Positions 10,665 to 22,169 of a DNA stretch of 64,000 bases are shown here, piece by piece; the stretch's first letter is position 1; each line of letters opens with the position of its first letter. A model generated the notes under the pieces. It saw only the letters and a list, made by a program, of their open reading frames with translations, did not search any database and was not told the DNA's origin. Position numbers and translations under genes: made by a program. Source of the DNA: Molanna angustata (lineage: Eukaryota; Arthropoda; Insecta; Trichoptera; Molannidae); assembly GCA_963576475.1 (NCBI GenBank), contig OY754975.1:22563169-22627168 (forward strand), given 5' to 3'.

Positions 10665-10873
10665 ATAATAATAATAATAAACACTTCCTTGCACCGTGCG
10701 CAAGTGGCGAGTTTATTGCCGTATGACAATTTATTCCAACTAACCAGTGTTTCCAGCCCAGAGAAGCAATATTTGCGTGAGAAATGAATTTAAATTAATT
10801 TCTCCTCTGCTGGGAATCGAACCCAGGACATCCGCACAGAAACCGAACGCCTTACCAACTGTGCCACAACGGT
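10665..10873 (-). mobile_element. tRNA-derived SINE family B, copy 2
   Basis: Best-preserved minus-strand copy. Head ACCGTTGTGGCACAGTTGGT (box A), box B GGGTTCGATTCCCAGC, body GCTTCTCTGGGCTGGAAACA, then the 3' module TGGTTAGTTGGAATAAATTG with GTCATACGGCAATAAACTCGCC, and an ATT-repeat tail. The 3' module matches LINE tails in this window. Confidence 0.9.
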
Positions 10874-11228
10874 AAATGAAGCAAAATAGATATTTTAAAG
10901 ATAATCTAGGATATAGATAATCTGAATAAATCTAGGTTCGACCCATTTTATTTACCCATAGCACAAACATTTTCTCATAAATTGTGAGGAAGTGTTACGG
11001 CATATTTTTTTGTTATGAAGTTGGTAATTTTGATCACTATTGATGTATTTTTGCAGAAAATTACTTTTGAAATATTTTGAGACATTGGAGAATATTTTTT
11101 ATACTTTTATATTCTACATATTTTTATGTGTATATTTAAATTATTGTTATTACTACTTATAATCTTTCAGATACATACGATTCTAATAATTTGAACTTTT
11201 GTGGTCATTGTCTTAGTTGAATAATTAT

Positions 11229-11780
11229 GGGCCGGTATTACAGTCTCAGTTTAAGAGCTAAACTCAAGTTTTACAAAAATATAGCGTATTACAGTGTCCG
11301 TTTAGGCCTAATTTTCCCTCAAATACGTCACTAAAACGACAAATATTTAACTCAACGTTTCTGGCGGATTAAGTACTTAACGGTGAGTCAACTGCCATTT
11401 CTCGACTCGTTGCTAGGCAACGCGTATAGTTTCAGTGTTCTATCACTAGAGGCGTTAGTTGTATCGACGGTGGCGCCACACAACAAAACAAACTGACAGC
11501 CATATTGAAACGAACATGCATTATTTTGATGAAAAAAATTAAATTTACCATGTTGGATAATAAAACAATAGTATTTCAAGTCGTAGCATTTATAGTTGGT
11601 ATTATTTGAGGTTATTTAAAATTTGACAGATAATAACCACAGAAAAAGTAAAATATGTCTATAATTGAAGATTTAGTAACTGACATGCACTGTAATACGG
11701 AAATGGATTCAGTCTCCCCTTAACATTAATCTTGAGTTTAACAAACTGAATGAGTTGAGGGCCGACTGTAATATCGGGCC
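11229..11780 (+). mobile_element. TIR element 'GGGCCGGTATTACAGT', copy 1
   Basis: About 552 bp. It starts GGGCCGGTATTACAGTCTCA and ends ACTGTAATATCGGGCC, giving inverted ends with internal inverted motifs (AACTCAAG and CTTGAGTTTAA). It contains CGGTGGCGCCACACAACAAA and TTACCATGTTGGATAATAAA. No long frame. A second copy lies inverted at 42646-43231, so this is a dispersed non-autonomous DNA transposon. Confidence 0.85.
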
Positions 11781-12360
11781 TATGTTATGAATTCATTTTG
11801 TATCTCACACTACAGCAATAAATTATTGTAATGATATTTAAATATACCTACACATAAAACTGTGTGCAAGTCACATAACAAGAGTTTAGTAAATATAAAG
11901 TTCAATAGAAAATAATTTTCCTTGAAAGCTGGGAAACCTTGACACCAACAAAACACTTATTCCGTAATGTGTACATTTCATCAAGTTCATTTCATCATTG
12001 TAAGTTTTAAAAGTGATTATTTTATTTTGTTTAAGTTTTTGTGTTCAATATAAAATAGAATTCATTCATACCATCACGGCATATCCCACGATGTAGGGTA
12101 ACCAGCGACAAGTGTGCATTGCCATATAAAATTAAGTACGACACATGTGTATATACCCACACACCAGTTAGGTCTCACCTAAAAAGGCAACATTTAGAAT
12201 GGATGGTGAACATCATTGCTGAATTATTTGAGGTATATTAAATCGCAATATATTATTTTAATTTCTCAAAGAAAAATTAATAGGCATATTATTTTACTAA
12301 TCTGACGACACTGGATATGCCGGATATTGATCAATTCATGTATATAAACATTATATTTAG
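11781..12360. other. AT-rich spacer with two repeat scraps
   Basis: 12068-12112 (ATACCATCACGGCATATCCC) resembles the 3' UTR of the LINE at 54824, which has ATACCATCACGCCATGTCCC. 12165-12240 resembles the reverse complement of 20395-20455 (both contain AGAATGGATGG and TCATTGCTGAA). No gene seen. Confidence 0.5.
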
Positions 12361-12548
12361 TTGGATGGTGTCAGAGCGGTTAGCGTGCTGGGTTAGTAAA
12401 TCCAGCGGTTGCGAGATTGAATCCTGCCACGGCCGATTTCGTTCACCTATAGCACAAGCATTTATGCTTAGTTTAGGGAAAGTATGAGGATGTATATGTA
12501 CTTGTTACAAGGACATATTCATTCATTTCAATAAAATATAAAAAAAGA
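12361..12548 (+). mobile_element. tRNA-derived SINE family A, copy 1
   Basis: Head GGTGTCAGAGCGGTTAGCG (box A) and GCGAGATTGAATCCTGCC (box B, one change from GTTCGAATCC). Body GATTTCGTTCACCTATAGCA and CAAGCATTTATGCTTAGTTT, tail TTACAAGGACATATTCATTC and A-rich end. Other copies at 30835 and 31738, and a tail scrap at 45641. Confidence 0.9.
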
Positions 12549-12784
12549 TTATCTCTGTCTGTTTTTACCATTTGTTTGACTTAACTGGTAGAAAGCAGAT
12601 TCAAAACATGGATTCAATGTCTATGTGAAGTGGAAGAAAAGTACTATCTATGTGTTACTAGACTTTTGTTGATCGGCATTACTTTATTTTTTTTATAATT
12701 ACATTGTAACACAAGATTCCGGTTGATTGCTGTAATCGAAAGATGCCTATTAAAATTAATCACATTGTATTTGAGAATACTTTG

Positions 12785-13081
12785 AGAGCGGTGATAGCCC
12801 AGCGGTAAGGTCGTCGCCTCACATGCGTGAGGTCGACGGTTCGAATCCGGGCGGGGCACTCACCTCTGGAATTTTAAAAAAAATCTATGTGCGGATTTAT
12901 ATCACTAGCTATGTGTAGCCATGATCCAATTTGTCTTGTTCCCCTTTCTAAGGGTTACGAAGGTCAGATGGCAGTCGCTTCAATGTAATAACCAGACTCG
13001 CCAATTCCAGGATCATGGTTAAAGCGTACCCCGATAGAAACGGGACAAAAGCGCTAAGGGGAAAGAAAGAAGAAGAAAGTC
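12785..13081 (+). mobile_element. tRNA-derived SINE family C with intact target duplication
   Basis: The head AGCGGTGATAGCCCAGCGGT resembles a tRNA 5' half (box A) and GACGGTTCGAATCCGGGCGG is box B. Body of about 220 bp ends CTAAGGGGAAAGAAAGAAGA. It is bounded by a perfect 15-bp direct repeat TTTGAGAATACTTTG at 12770-12784 and 13082-13096. This defines the insert precisely and shows retroposition by target-primed reverse transcription. The head lacks the acceptor-stem pairing of a real tRNA. Confidence 0.92.
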
Positions 13082-13096
13082 TTTGAGAATACTTTG

Positions 13097-15615
<2,519 letters not shown>

Positions 15616-15946
15616 TACGCAACGTCCTACGTAGGCGATTCAAAGCGAACGCGTAGCGGCACGGCGCGAAAATAACAAACAGTCGGTAACTATAGAAGTG
15701 TCCTACATTACCAACCGCGAGTAGGGTATGGCGCGGCACGAAGCGAAGTGAACGCAATCAGTTGGTTTGATATTTTCGCACGAATTGGAAGCAGTGCCAT
15801 AGTTTTCCTTGGTTAAGTATAATGTCAGAAGCACGATTCGCGCGCACGTAGGACAGCCACCGCATCGCTTTGAATTCAAGTGTAACCGCTTTGGATCGCT
15901 TCGCAATCGCGTTCGCTTCAAATCGCCTACGTAGGACGTCGCGTTA
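15616..15946. mobile_element. TIR MITE, ACGTCCTACGTAGGCGA ends
   Basis: 331 bp. Left end TACGCAACGTCCTACGTAGG and right end CCTACGTAGGACGTCGCGTT are inverted over about 38 bp, extended by GCGATTCAAAGCGAACGCG. Both ends finish in TA. It is much more GC/CpG-rich than its surroundings, and the inner part repeats GCGAA/GCGAT motifs. A 72-codon minus frame inside it is not a gene. Confidence 0.88.
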
Positions 15947-16497
15947 CCTGTACTCTAAAAACAGTACTTTAAAGAATTGAGTGTGGATGATTATACATCC
16001 AATTCTGTGTCAGAAGTGTGGCATTATTATAATAATCTTTGTTCAAGTTTGGGAGACCACTGTTTCAACTTGCTACTTTCCATGGCTCTTTGAAGTCTTC
16101 ACATCCGTATCAATGTACTCTACATAATATACTACTTATTTCATTTAACAAAACAACAGTCGTATCTATTCAATAATTTGTACAAAAGAAATATGTATTT
16201 GTATTAATAATAATAATAATAATGTACTCGTTAAATATAATGAACAAATTAATTAATAAATGTATATTGTGAAAAATGAAAGTTGAATATGTAAATTTTG
16301 AAAAATCGACAGTTTCATTTTTTAAATCCCAACTGAGAGTTAATGGCAGTATTAGCCGTTATGTACAATTACTTTAGCCTCCGTCTGATATGGTCTCAGA
16401 TTATTCTGTGGACATTGAAGATTTATATCGATAAATAATAAAAAAAATGAAAGAATTATTTATTCAGTGATTATCAGCTGGTTTTGACTTACTTGAA
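15947..16497. other. No gene seen
   Basis: AT-rich spacer with a short TAA microsatellite near 16206-16222. Confidence 0.5.
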
Positions 16498-16700
16498 TAT
16501 GCCTATCTCCTCCTTGGTTTTTATCCCACATGGGGCGGTGGGATCAGCTCTCTTTACTGCCCTTCTCCACTTCTTTCTATCCTGAGCATCGTCCTCAGAG
16601 ACATTACATGCCCGCATATCCTCTGCCATCAAGCTCTTCCATAGTCTTTTGGGACACCCTTTTGGTCTTTTGCCAGGAACTCGATAGTCCAGTGTAGTGT
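16498..16700 (-). pseudogene. LINE C-terminal remnant (RTE-like)
   Basis: The minus strand gives a broken version of a common arthropod LINE C-terminus: GVPKDYG... then CGHVMSLRTMLRIER or, in the adjacent frame, the 'DMRACNVSEDDAQDRKKWRRAVKRADPTxxxG' type ending. Readable pieces include KRADPT-like and PPHVG near 16530. Frameshifts and stops abound. Only the last 60-70 residues are represented, as expected for a 5'-truncated insert. Confidence 0.6.
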
Positions 16701-17570
16701 TACATTATGTTTTCTGGCAGTTTTTATATGCCTAATGATTTAATTTGCAAAGCTTATTTTAACATAGATGAATCTATACGATTTAGATGGGTTGGGCTCA
16801 TTGCATCAATGAATGATGACCGTATATGGAATGTGTCACAGAAGACACCCGAAAAAAGGTTAGCATTCCCTTATGAATAATATTTTGAAAGGAATAATTA
16901 AAAAACATGTCTTGCACAAACACAAGGAAGTTAAGAGTGTTTGTATCACCCAGTTTCTCTACCTGTAGGTATGCACATGATTTCCTATGTCTCAGCATCC
17001 TACTCACTCAATCTAGAGATTTTTAATCTTTCCTCTGAAATCATAATTGAGTTTGTGCCTAAAGTTTCATTTTATTTTTGCCATTAGCAATTTTTACCAG
17101 TGCATATTTTACTTGTATAACAAATTTTGGTACTAATGAAATTTGAAAAAAATGTGAATCACTGAATCAATTGTTCATATAAATACATTTATGATTTAAT
17201 TGATGTGTATAATATTATAATAGTTATATTCTCTATATAGATTTTCACGAGTCATTAATTTGGTATCTATAAAAATTATGAGTATATTTTGTTATGTATA
17301 AATATTTCTTTGGTTTTCAAATTTTGTAATCATTTCACAACTCACTAAACAATTCTCGTTTTAGAAATGTTAAGTAATGTAAATAATGTATTGTTTGAAT
17401 ACATTATAATATATAAATATAGTGAAATGCATATTTGTCAGGCCACCTACGGCGGGAATTCCTGCACTAGTATTTTTTGTAAATATTTTATATTGTTAAA
17501 ACATTCTTTGTTGTTTTTTTTTTAGAATTATATGTTGCAAAATTATTTTTGTTTCATTTTTATTGTATCA
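16701..17570. other. No gene seen
   Basis: AT-rich. The minus frame at 16798-17007 has no support. Confidence 0.45.
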
Positions 17571-18138
17571 CGTCCTGATTTTTAACTTTTTAAGAACGTT
17601 CCTAAAATAGGTGTGTTTGACTTAGTCCAAGTTGATATTATAACACTGAAATAGGAACGTTCTTATTTAAGAACGTTCTTACTCCAAGAAATTCGCGTAT
17701 TAGTTCAATTCCCTATTCTATAACCACATTTTAGTCAAATCAAATGTCAAAACGTTTCGAATTTTAGTTGACACCTAATTGTAAGTGTACTAGTTATTTT
17801 CACAGCAGTCTGGGATATTTTAGTTAAATTAAAAAAATCTGTTGTGTACAGAAACAAATAAAAATGGAATATAAAAACCTAAGAATATTAGTGCAGATCA
17901 ATTGAAATATTAGGTTAGGCGACATGACATAAATAAAATAAACATGGCCGAACAGTGCACAATATGCATGTGTAGTCTGCGCCATAGACAATTTGAGATC
18001 AAATTACTATCTACGGTGCACTAATTTTGTAGATTTTAGTTTTAGGAACATCGTCAGTTATGGAATACGAAATTAATTTCAAATGACCTTAATTTTAGAA
18101 TGTTCCTATTTTACTTCAAAAAGTTACTGAACTGGACG
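17571..18138. mobile_element. TIR element CGTCC...AACTTTTT, full copy
   Basis: About 568 bp. Left end CGTCCTGATTTTTAACTTTT and right end AAAAAGTTACTGAACTGGACG are inverted. Internal motifs include AATAGGAACGTTC and AACATGGCCGAACAGTGC. A second copy begins at 63588 and runs off the window; the 1707-2099 MITE shares the AGGAACGTTC sub-motifs. No coding frame. Confidence 0.85.
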
Positions 18139-18269
18139 TAATATCAACATAATCAAAGTATTCCAACTGTCGATTCGTTCATGAGAATTCAATTCTCTTA
18201 ATGAATCGACATTATTAAGCCAAGATGCGTGTACGAAGGAAAATTTTGTATGGTGTAGTGGACTTTTTA

Positions 18270-18372
18270 CATGCTAATAACACCAACTAGAGGCCTCGCA
18301 GCATATATGTTCCCATACATGGATTTACTCAGAATTCGGAGTAGAACATTTTGTGTGAGTTTTGTGTGTGTG
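18270..18372 (-). repeat. Fragment of foldback-element loop
   Basis: Reverse complement of about 52790-52890 of the complete foldback element: AACACCAACTAGAGGCCTCG, GCAGCATATATGTTCC, ACTCAGAATTCGGAGTAGAA, followed by GTGTGTGTG. Only the loop part is present. Confidence 0.75.
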
Positions 18373-18577
18373 TGTTCGCGGCTGTAATAAAGTGGGGACT
18401 TTAACGTGACAAAAACCACGGTTGTGAGGACAGACCTGAAAGTGGGGACGTCCTCATAATATTTTTGCAACGCAACAAATATACCAACTGGTGAAATTTC
18501 AAAATGTTTAAATTTTCGAAATTCGATGTCCCCATATTCGGTATTTTTGTCACAAAAAGTTAACACATGCTGAAAAT

Positions 18578-18855
18578 GTAGTTCGCGCGTGTAAACACCA
18601 CGTGGCGCCACCAGTCCGACGAGTATGAATATGCGAAAGTGCAGACCTTCCGTAAAGTCCTCATATTACAGTAAGATCATACTTATTTCTGGAGCGTGTG
18701 TTATGGATTCGTAAGAAATAGTTCCTACGTGTAAACGCCAAATTGCGCTACCAGTCTGAGGAGTATGAATATAAGCGAAAACGAGGACCTTATGTCTAGT
18801 TTGCATAATTTACGATAAGATCATGCTTATTTCTGGGCCATGTGTTGTGATATCT
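18578..18855. repeat. Diverged tandem duplication (~145-150 bp)
   Basis: Two adjacent related blocks share GTGTAAACACCACGTGGCGC / GTGTAAACGCCAAATTGCGC, CCAGTCCGACGAGTATGAAT / CCAGTCTGAGGAGTATGAAT and GATCATACTTATTTCTGG / GATCATGCTTATTTCTGG. They are clearly homologous but older than the other tandem repeats here. Confidence 0.85.
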
Positions 18856-19710
18856 TCGTGTCGACGAAGATACCCGAATACATCAGTCGGGTGTATTCAA
18901 TATATTGAATGAGCAGCGCGTGATTCTATTTCCACTTAACTTTTTCTAACTTACATAAATCTGTTACAATAAAAACTAGACAAAGTAGTACCGAAATTAC
19001 AAACTTGCTTTTGGGCAAAATAATTATAAAAAGTAATGAATAGCGTTGTCTTTCTGTGCATCCTGTATGACGCAAATGAATTACATAGGTATATCCTAGT
19101 AAATTGCCCTGTGTTTACATTCCTTTTTTCGCGTCCAATGTTCTTTTTCTCCAATCCTGGTTGCTAGACACATTTCCCTTAACGAAGAGATGCCATATAA
19201 ACTTTATTCTCTAAATTACACATTATTTTACATTTCATTAAAAATACAATAAATGTAGGACAACTCACACAAGACAACTACCGACCTCTACCGAATATTT
19301 ACAGTGGCCGCCATATTGAAATTCGCCAGAATGGCACAATGTGATTGGCTAAATCGCACATGACGATTTTGGAACCAATTATTTTTGAACATATTATGGC
19401 TTTTTCCGCTTTTTGGAAATAGCAAAAAATAACTGCACCATTTTTTCAACGGGAATATCGGTTCTTGTAAACAAAATATATATTTTTAATTTTATAGAAT
19501 AGAAGAACTTTAATTGAAAAAAAAGGAGATATAGGAGCAGATATTGGAAACATACAACTCTTGGACAAAATGTTCTATCAATTGTGAAGTTAAGTGAGTA
19601 AAAGTGAATTGAAATAGATCACGAGGGCTAAACATACCTTCAAAGTATCTTGAAAGTGTGAGGCCTCCTCACTTTTTGAAGGCGGGATGCCTTCTCACTC
19701 CTCCATTCGC
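18856..19710. other. No gene seen
   Basis: AT-rich with a short palindrome TATCTTCGTGTCGACGAAGATA at 18848-18870. The minus frame at 18951-19154 has no family or splice support. Confidence 0.45.
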
Positions 19711-19944
19711 ATGACCCTCGTGGCTCAGTTGGTTGGATATCTGACTGCTGATCCAAGGGTCCCGGGTTCGATTCCCGGTGGAGACACAGTTTTTAAAAAA
19801 TTGTGTTTTCAGTCTGGATCTGTGAGACGATTAATATCGTAAGTCTCCAGAATGTGGCAACTTGTTATTGGGTGCGTGTTAAATAATTATTTGACATAGT
19901 ACCTGTTAGTTGCCCGAGAAGCTATATAAAATAAAATAAAATGA
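19711..19944 (+). mobile_element. tRNA-derived SINE family D
   Basis: Head CCTCGTGGCTCAGTTGGTTG (box A), GGGTTCGATTCCCGGTGGAG (box B), then a unique body GTCTGGATCTGTGAGACGAT and AATGTGGCAACTTGTTATTG, ending in AAAATAAAATAAAATGAC. It sits immediately before the 14-bp minisatellite, whose motif CGCATGAC also appears just before the head, suggesting insertion into or next to that array. Confidence 0.82.
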
Positions 19945-19945
19945 C

Positions 19946-20035
19946 ACTTTTCGCGTGACACTTGTCGATGACTCTTGTCGCATAACACTTTTCGCATGAC
20001 ACTTTTCGCATGATACTTGTCGCTCGAGTGTTAAG
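19946..20035 (+). repeat. 14-bp minisatellite, block 1 (TGACACTTTTCGC)
   Basis: Six or so degenerate units ATGACACTTTTCGC / GTGACACTTGTCG in tandem. Same unit and orientation as 21035-21135 and 26083-26718. Confidence 0.85.
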
Positions 20036-20453
20036 CCACAAATGGAAAAAGTGCTCTCCCGAAACTTGTAGGATTCATTTTAAAAATAATTCATTATGTG
20101 GTATGTAACACGGCATTTGCACGGCAATTATTGAAACGAAATCATGTATTGTCTAAAAAATTCCATCAGATTCATTTATCTTTCTAAAATTATTGATAAT
20201 ACTTTATTGTGGAATTCCTAATTATGTAAGAAAAAATACTTCAGTAAATATATATTTATTTTAAATTTTACGTTGTTTGAGGCACCGATAAGAAATAGTG
20301 CTTTTACTCTACTGTATCATTTTCGGGTGTCCCGTAAGATCCGGGTAATCGAAAATACAAAAAGTAAACTACATATCGTAATAACATCTCACATAGTTCA
20401 GCAATGACGTTGGCCATCCATTCTGAATTTAGCTTATATAGGTGAGACGAGAC

Positions 20454-20600
20454 TGGGGGGCAAGTCTGGTGCAATCGGCGAAATCAAAACCTTCACGATT
20501 ACCCATATCATGGATATAATTATTATATGGAGTTCTATAATATCTTTACATGTCATAGAACTCCATATGATAATTATATCCATGATATGGGTAATTGTCT
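20454..20600. mobile_element. GGGGGGCAAGTCTGG hairpin MITE, copy 2 (right end lost)
   Basis: Begins CTGGGGGGCAAGTCTGGTGC and contains the full inner hairpin TTACCCATATCATGGATATA ... TATATCCATGATATGGGTAA, then stops. The outer right repeat (GACTTGCCCCCC) is absent. Confidence 0.82.
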
Positions 20601-20653
20601 TATTTTGTACTTATTATATAAATACAAATATAATAAGTACAAAATAAGACAAT
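20594..20653. repeat. Perfect 25-bp inverted repeat
   Basis: ATTGTCTTATTTTGTACTTA(TTATA) at 20594-20618 and its exact reverse complement at 20629-20653, with a 10-base loop. It starts exactly where the MITE copy is broken, so it may mark the rearrangement that removed the MITE right end. Confidence 0.85.
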
Positions 20654-20699
20654 ATCCAAAATATCAAAATTCACAGTAAAAAGGTGTGAATTAGTGTGG

Positions 20700-21018
20700 G
20701 TGCAAGTCACAAGTGTTTAGTCACAAGTGTCATGCCACAAGTGTCAAGCCACAAGTGTCAAGAGTCGAGTGTCAAGTTTCAAAAGTCAAATCAAGTATTT
20801 CTCATAGTTATTTTTTATTGTGTCATTAAAAGAAAAAAATAACTGTCGAGCCACAAGTGTCAAGCTACAAGTGTCAAGCCACAAGTGTCAAGCTACAAGT
20901 GTCAAGCCACAAGTGTCATTCCACAAGTGTCAAGCCACAAGTGTCATGCCATAAATGTCAAGCCATCAGTGTCATGCGATAATTGTCAAGCCACAAGTGT
21001 CAATCCACAAGTGTCAAG
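20700..21018 (-). repeat. 14-bp minisatellite, inverted block (ACAAGTGTCAAGCC)
   Basis: About twenty units of ACAAGTGTCAAGCC with variants (TCATGCC, TCAAGCT), broken by a 70-base AT-rich insert (about 20775-20845). The unit is the reverse complement of GGCTTGACACTTGT, sharing the core GACACTT with the block that follows in opposite orientation from 21035. The two could fold together through an AAACGAAACGAAACCG spacer. Confidence 0.88.
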
Positions 21019-21034
21019 CAAACGAAACGAAACC

Positions 21035-21135
21035 GAAACCGCATGACACTTGTCGCGTGACACTTTTCGCGTGACACTTTTCGCGTGACACTTTTCGCAT
21101 GACACTTTTCTCATGACACTTGTCGCGTGACACTG
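21035..21135 (+). repeat. 14-bp minisatellite, block 3
   Basis: Seven units of TGACACTTTTCGCG / TGACACTTGTCGCG. It ends abruptly in CGTGACAC at the LINE ORF1 fragment. Confidence 0.88.
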
Positions 21136-21433
21136 CCTTCTGCCTTCTTTCACCCAGACGTACGAATAGTTCTTCTCTTTGGCCCATCTTCGAGTAGCGG
21201 CGTGTAGGTCTTTGTTGTCCGGAGATAAATGCTCGCAGATGTAGATCGGGTTGACGTTGCTAATATGTAGATTGATTAAGATGCGAGGAATTGAGTTTAT
21301 TTTTTGGGTTCTTCTTGTTGTATGCTTTGACTGCAGCTAAGAAGCCGTCTCTATACTGTTTGCTTAGGAGTTTGACAACGATATTTTTAGGTTTATTTTT
21401 AGACTTATTCTGTTGCGGTTCACGGTGGCATGA
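21136..21433 (-). pseudogene. LINE ORF1 fragment, FP-like (second element)
   Basis: Minus strand reads KNIVVKLLSKQYRDGFLAAV then KAYNKKNPKNKLNSSHLN, and after a frameshift NPIYICEHLSPDNKDLHAATRR then WAKEKNYSYVWVKEGR. This is the C-terminal half of the baculovirus FP25K-like ORF1 domain of insect LINEs. It parallels the ORF1 at 24985-25748 (VVVELPNPRIRDQFLLSVKAFN ... IFISEHLSPFFKSLHAKTR) but clearly belongs to another family. Both ends are cut, by the minisatellite and by the tail of the next LINE. In the LINE this protein binds RNA; here it is a fragment. Confidence 0.75.
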
Positions 21434-21472
21434 TATTTTTTTTATTTTTTTTTATTTATTTATTAAAAGAAA

Positions 21473-22003
21473 CACCAACAGAACATAGGAATACACATAA
21501 AACATAATATAGATAGTTAGAATCATCATAGTAGTTCCAATGCTCCAATAACAGGTGTTTACAACATAATGTAATAAGTATCACCAACAGAACATAGGAA
21601 TACACATAAAACATAATATAGATAGTTAGAATCATCATAGTAGTTCCAATGCTCCAATAACAGGTGTTTACAACATAATGTAATAAGTATCACCAACAGA
21701 ACATAGGAATACACATAAAACATAATATAGATAGTTAGAATCATCATAGTAGTTCCAATGCTCCAATAACAGGTGTTTACAACATAATGTAATAAGTATC
21801 ACCAACAGAACATAGGAATACACATAAAACATAATATAGATAGTTAGAATCATCATAGTAGTTCCAATGCTCCAATAACAGGTGTTTACAACATAATGTA
21901 ATAAGTATCACCAACAGAACATAGGAATACACATAAAACATAATATAGATAGTTAGAATCATCATAGTAGTTCCAATGCTCCAATAACAGGTGTTTACAA
22001 CAT
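21473..22003 (-). repeat. 109-bp tandem repeat, five copies, in LINE 3' UTR
   Basis: Units start CACCAACAGAACATAGGAAT at 21473, 21582, 21691, 21800 and 21909; the last is cut about 14 bases short. The units appear identical. They lie between the ORF2 stop and the A-rich tail, so they are part of, or arose inside, the LINE 3' UTR. They create four identical overlapping 62-codon frames on the minus strand that are not genes. Confidence 0.95.
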
Positions 22004-22169
22004 AGATTGAATATATTTATATCGTTTAATTGAAAATTAAATATAGGTATATATTACTAAAACGACTAAAACAAACTTTTATAGAAAGGTGAAGCATTGC
22101 GCATCGATATTCTAATGTAGTGCATTGTTAAAACACGCTTCAGAGAAGCAATTATTATGGGAAATCATC

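Noticed and set aside
12785..12860. tRNA gene (box A and box B present)
   Set aside because: The acceptor stem does not pair and the tRNA-like head continues into a 220-bp body bounded by target duplications; it is a SINE. The same reasoning applies to the tRNA-like heads at 4860, 10860, 12363, 19711, 31005, 31895 and 59088.
21456..21965. Four identical 60-62-codon minus frames
   Set aside because: They are the 109-bp tandem repeat read repeatedly; not genes.
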